In this document: positions 61,633 to 64,000 of the stretch, one piece after another
Numbering within the stretch: the first letter of the stretch is position 1
Layout of the letters: every line of letters starts with the position of its first letter
NCBI RefSeq assembly: GCF_900114045.1
Contig: NZ_FORQ01000002.1
Coordinates: 62,001 to 126,000 of the forward strand
Direction: 5' to 3'
Origin: Kaistella treverensis
Lineage (GTDB): Bacteria; Bacteroidota; Bacteroidia; Flavobacteriales; Weeksellaceae
DNA length: 64,000 bases
Translations under genes and position numbers: made by a program
Notes under the pieces: generated by a model
Seen by the model: the letters and a program-made list of their open reading frames with translations, nothing else
What the model was told of the DNA's origin: nothing
The model's database searches: none

Positions 61633-62117
61633 CGGTCATGACCAATATAGTTTTGCCGAATGAAACCAATTCTTTAAGAAATTTATTCGGTGGTGAACTT
61701 CTGGCAAAAATGGACCGTTGCGCGTCGATCTCCGCGGCGCGACACTGCGAAAGACGCGTGGTTACGGCTTCTGTAAATCACGTTTCTTTTGATTATCCAA
61801 TTCCCGAAGGTGGTATTGTGGTTTTAGAGTCAAAAGTTTCGCGCGCTTTTTCCACTTCAATGGAAATTTATGTAGACGTTTGGCTGGACGATCCGATTAA
61901 TCAGAAAAAAATTCACACCAATTCCGGTATTTACACTTTTGTTGCGGTAGACGAATTTAACCGTCCGATTCCAATTCCAAAGATGGAACCGGAAACTGAA
62001 ATTGAAGTGGAAAGATTTAATGCTGCATTGCGTAGAAAAGAACTTTCCCTGATTCTCTCCGGCCGAATGAAGGCTGCTGATTCAATAGAATTAAAAAAAC
62101 TTTTCGCTTCAAATTAA
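61599..62117 (+). CDS. Acyl-CoA thioesterase (YciA-type hotdog)
   Basis: A 172-residue hotdog protein with the pattern NSLRNLFGGELLAKMDRCASISAARH near residue 22, then SVNHVSFDYPIPEGGIVVLESKV, which holds the catalytic Asn/Asp of the YciA group. It hydrolyses acyl-CoA esters. The start at 61599 overlaps the previous gene by 34 bases; the KASESLTVMTN leader is family-like, so I keep it, although an ATG at 61638 is possible. A dehydrogenase gene follows after 9 bases. Confidence 0.88.
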   Translation: MEKIKKASESLTVMTNIVLPNETNSLRNLFGGELLAKMDRCASISAARHCERRVVTASVNHVSFDYPIPEGGIVVLESKVSRAFSTSMEIYVDVWLDDPINQKKIHTNSGIYTFVAVDEFNRPIPIPKMEPETEIEVERFNAALRRKELSLILSGRMKAADSIELKKLFASN

Positions 62118-62126
62118 AATTTCCGC

Positions 62127-63062
62127 ATGAAAATCCTGCTTTTAGACAAAAACCATCCACTGATTACGGAACAGCTTTCCCAAAATGGTTTTGCTCTGGA
62201 AGAAGATTTTTCCTCAACTTACGACGAAGTTTCAGCAAAAATTTCGGGCTACGACGGCATTATTATCCGCAGCAGAATTCCGCTGGACGCCAATATTTTA
62301 AAGCACGCGACCAAACTCAAATTTATTGCGAGAGTTGGCGCCGGAATGGAAAATATTGACGGTGATTTTGCCCAAAAAAATAATATTGCACTCATCAGTT
62401 CACCCGAAGGAAACCGCGACGCCGTTGCTGAACAGGTTCTTGGAATGCTGTTGGTTTTAATGAACCGATTATTTATCGCTTCAGAAGAGGTAAAAAACGG
62501 AATCTGGAAACGTGAAGAAAACCGCGGCGAAGAATTGCTCGGCAAAACTGTAGGACTTATGGGCTACGGAAACATGGGAAAAGCTGTAGCCAAAAGACTT
62601 TCGGGTTTTGGCTGCAAGGTGATATTTTACGATATATTGCCAAATATCGGCGATGAATTTGCGACGCAGGTAAGTTTGGAAGAATTACAAAATGAAGCGG
62701 ACATCATCAGCCTTCACCTACCGATTACAGAAAAGACGCATTATATAATTGATGAAAATTTCATCAAAAAGGTCAGAAAAAATTTCTACCTCGTCAATAC
62801 CGCACGCGGGAAAAATGTAAAAACTAAAGATTTAGTTTCGGCTATAAAATCAGGGAAGATAAAAGGCGCCGCGATGGATGTTCTGGAATTTGAAAAGTCT
62901 TCATTTGAAAATCTGGAAGCTCAAAATCCGGACTTAGATTTCCTGCTTCACTCCGAAAAAGTTTTACTTACACCGCACATTGCCGGCTGGACCATAGAAA
63001 GCAAAGAAAAACTTGCGCAGGTAATTGTTGACAAAATCTTAGCGCAGTTTCCGCGACCTTAA
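62127..63062 (+). CDS. D-2-hydroxyacid dehydrogenase family protein (SerA-like)
   Basis: A 311-residue D-isomer-specific dehydrogenase. The NAD loop is GLMGYGNMGKAVAKRLSG (about 144-161); the catalytic Arg is in VNTARGKNVK, the Glu in AAMDVLEFEKSSFE, and the His in LTPHIAGWT near residue 286. The N-terminus (RVGAGMENIDGDFA) fits phosphoglycerate or related hydroxyacid dehydrogenases, but the C-terminal ACT domain of classical SerA is absent, so the substrate is uncertain. It is in the unit with the thioesterase gene. Confidence 0.88.
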   Translation: MKILLLDKNHPLITEQLSQNGFALEEDFSSTYDEVSAKISGYDGIIIRSRIPLDANILKHATKLKFIARVGAGMENIDGDFAQKNNIALISSPEGNRDAVAEQVLGMLLVLMNRLFIASEEVKNGIWKREENRGEELLGKTVGLMGYGNMGKAVAKRLSGFGCKVIFYDILPNIGDEFATQVSLEELQNEADIISLHLPITEKTHYIIDENFIKKVRKNFYLVNTARGKNVKTKDLVSAIKSGKIKGAAMDVLEFEKSSFENLEAQNPDLDFLLHSEKVLLTPHIAGWTIESKEKLAQVIVDKILAQFPRP

Positions 63063-63145
63063 CAAATGTTTATGATTTGGGTCTTAAGCAATTTTGGTAA
63101 AATCTCTTATCTTGCGGTGATTTTTTAAAGCAAAATCCTTTTTTA

Positions 63146-64000
63146 ATGAAATTTTTCCGCCTTTTTTTCTGTTTTTTTCTTTTTTCTACCGTCGTAATTT
63201 CCTGTAATAAAGAAGGTTCAGATTCTCAAACTCAAGAAACTTCCCTACCCAACTTCGGAAATGTAGAGCTGGACAACATTTTCGAAGGAAAAGACAATAA
63301 GCTTGAGAATAAAGATTCTGTCGTCGCGGTTCTAGACCGATACTACAAAAAAGTGTGGGAAGAGGGTGGTTTATGGGGCGGTTTTTTGGTGGCAAAAGGC
63401 GATGAAATTCTGTATGAAGGTTACCGCGGATTTGCACAAGCCAATAATACAGAACCAATTAATGATACAGTCGCGTTGCATGTGGCTTCGGTTTCTAAAA
63501 CCATCACGGCAATGGCGGCGCTAAAGTTGGTGGAAGCGGGCAAAATTAAGCTACAGGATCCGCTCACCAAATTCTTCCCGGGTTTTCCCTATCCAAAAGT
63601 TACCGTTTTCACTTTGCTGAGCCAGCGCAGCGGACTACCGAAATACGAGTATTTTATTGACAAAATTCAGCCTGCGCCAGCGGAAATGTCCAAGGAATAT
63701 CTTTCAAATCAGGACATTTTAAATATGCTGATTAAATATAAACCCGATCTCGCGCGCGATACCGATACCGGTTTTATGTATTGCAACACCAATTTCGCAC
63801 TGCTCGCGCTTCTGATTGAAAAAGTCACCCAAACTCCGTTTCCACAGGCGATGGATGAAATGATTTTTGAACCGTTAAAAATGAATCATTCCTATATTTT
63901 AAAGGAAAAGTATATGGATAAAGCGGCCAAATCTTTCTACCAACGCGGCCCGAGAGTCTATCCGTATGACCGGCTTGATTTGATCTACGGTGATAAAAAT
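63146..64000 (+). CDS. Serine hydrolase (class C beta-lactamase fold) lipoprotein, truncated by window edge
   Basis: The first 285 codons of a gene that runs off the window end. A lipobox (FSTVVISC, Cys20) suggests a lipoprotein. The catalytic SxxK is in HVASVSKTITAMAALKLVEAG and the YxN motif is YCNTNFALLA, as in class C beta-lactamases and D-alanyl-D-alanine peptidases. LLSQRSGLPKYEY is the family LLxHxSGLP with Gln-Arg in place of the usual His-Thr or His-Ser. It may act as an esterase or peptidase; antibiotic hydrolysis cannot be inferred. Confidence 0.85.
   Translation, partial: MKFFRLFFCFFLFSTVVISCNKEGSDSQTQETSLPNFGNVELDNIFEGKDNKLENKDSVVAVLDRYYKKVWEEGGLWGGFLVAKGDEILYEGYRGFAQANNTEPINDTVALHVASVSKTITAMAALKLVEAGKIKLQDPLTKFFPGFPYPKVTVFTLLSQRSGLPKYEYFIDKIQPAPAEMSKEYLSNQDILNMLIKYKPDLARDTDTGFMYCNTNFALLALLIEKVTQTPFPQAMDEMIFEPLKMNHSYILKEKYMDKAAKSFYQRGPRVYPYDRLDLIYGDKN

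Noticed and set aside
63186-63458. 90-codon minus-strand ORF near the window end
   Set aside because: It is antisense to the serine hydrolase gene, whose motifs are clear.

Overview
The window is an AT-rich, gene-dense stretch of chromosome from a member of the Bacteroidota, most likely class Flavobacteriia, family Weeksellaceae (Chryseobacterium/Kaistella relatives). Signs of this are promoters of the TTG-N18-20-TAnnTTTG type, weak Shine-Dalgarno sequences, a type IX secretion (T9SS) C-terminal sorting domain, a long NusB, the Bacteroidota forms of BamA/Skp/UppS/DUF6089, bacillithiol genes (bshA, bshB1), and families almost confined to the phylum (DUF4254, DUF2851, DUF3276, DUF6089, DUF6576). 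I see no IS element, prophage, CRISPR array or integrase other than the housekeeping XerD-type recombinase.

Layout. 1-2.1 kb (+): the 3' end of an EnvC-like M23 peptidase gene, tatA, a DUF4254 gene, a small lipoprotein gene and ribA, meeting deoD (-) tail to tail. 2.9-9.5 kb: a lipoprotein (-), then a GH3 glycosidase with bshA, DUF2851 and a large AspT/YidE-like transporter (+). 9.6-11.3 kb (-): nusB, DUF1573, yajC. 11.5-13.6 kb (+): an ABC exporter and a DUF3276 protein. 13.7-16.5 kb (-): tRNA-His, bshB1, a secreted protein, rfbD and a thioesterase. 16.6-21.8 kb (-): the envelope assembly operon DUF6089, uppS, bamA, skp, skp. 21.9-30.1 kb (-): an exopolysaccharide locus (GT-C-like membrane protein, GT2, EpsG, WecA-like transferase, Wza-like exporter, Wzc-like tyrosine kinase). 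30.2-37.4 kb (-): topA, a 1025-residue T9SS cargo protein with a duplicated module, and a degenerate arginase-fold protein. 37.5-44.3 kb (+): DUF2062, ileS, a DksA-like protein, two small genes, lspA and trpS. 44.3-47.8 kb (-): a HAD nucleotidase, a 44-residue ORF, an ECF sigma factor, a beta-rich secreted protein and metK. 48-54 kb: an OxyR-like regulator divergent from a catalase-fold gene, then crotonase, deoxycytidylate deaminase, xerD, NUDIX and RluA genes. 54-57 kb (-): a secreted protein and aconitase. 57.2-64 kb (+): DUF2752, a WG-repeat protein, a TPP riboswitch with its TonB-dependent receptor, an HU-like protein, a thioesterase, a 2-hydroxyacid dehydrogenase and a truncated serine hydrolase gene.

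How it fits together. Most genes serve the envelope (Tat, YajC, BamA/Skp, LspA, UppS, capsule export), translation (ileS, trpS, tRNA-His) and thiol or redox balance (bacillithiol, OxyR). Two metabolite-sensing RNAs are visible: a TPP riboswitch before a TonB-dependent receptor, and a probable SAM-II riboswitch before metK that starts just after a near-consensus promoter. The observations most worth checking are a catalase-fold protein whose essential distal histidine is phenylalanine, next to an OxyR with an intact redox cysteine pair; an arginase-family protein missing most metal ligands; a DksA-like protein missing three of four zinc cysteines; and a (Gly-Tyr)7 tail on the capsule kinase encoded by a hexanucleotide repeat.
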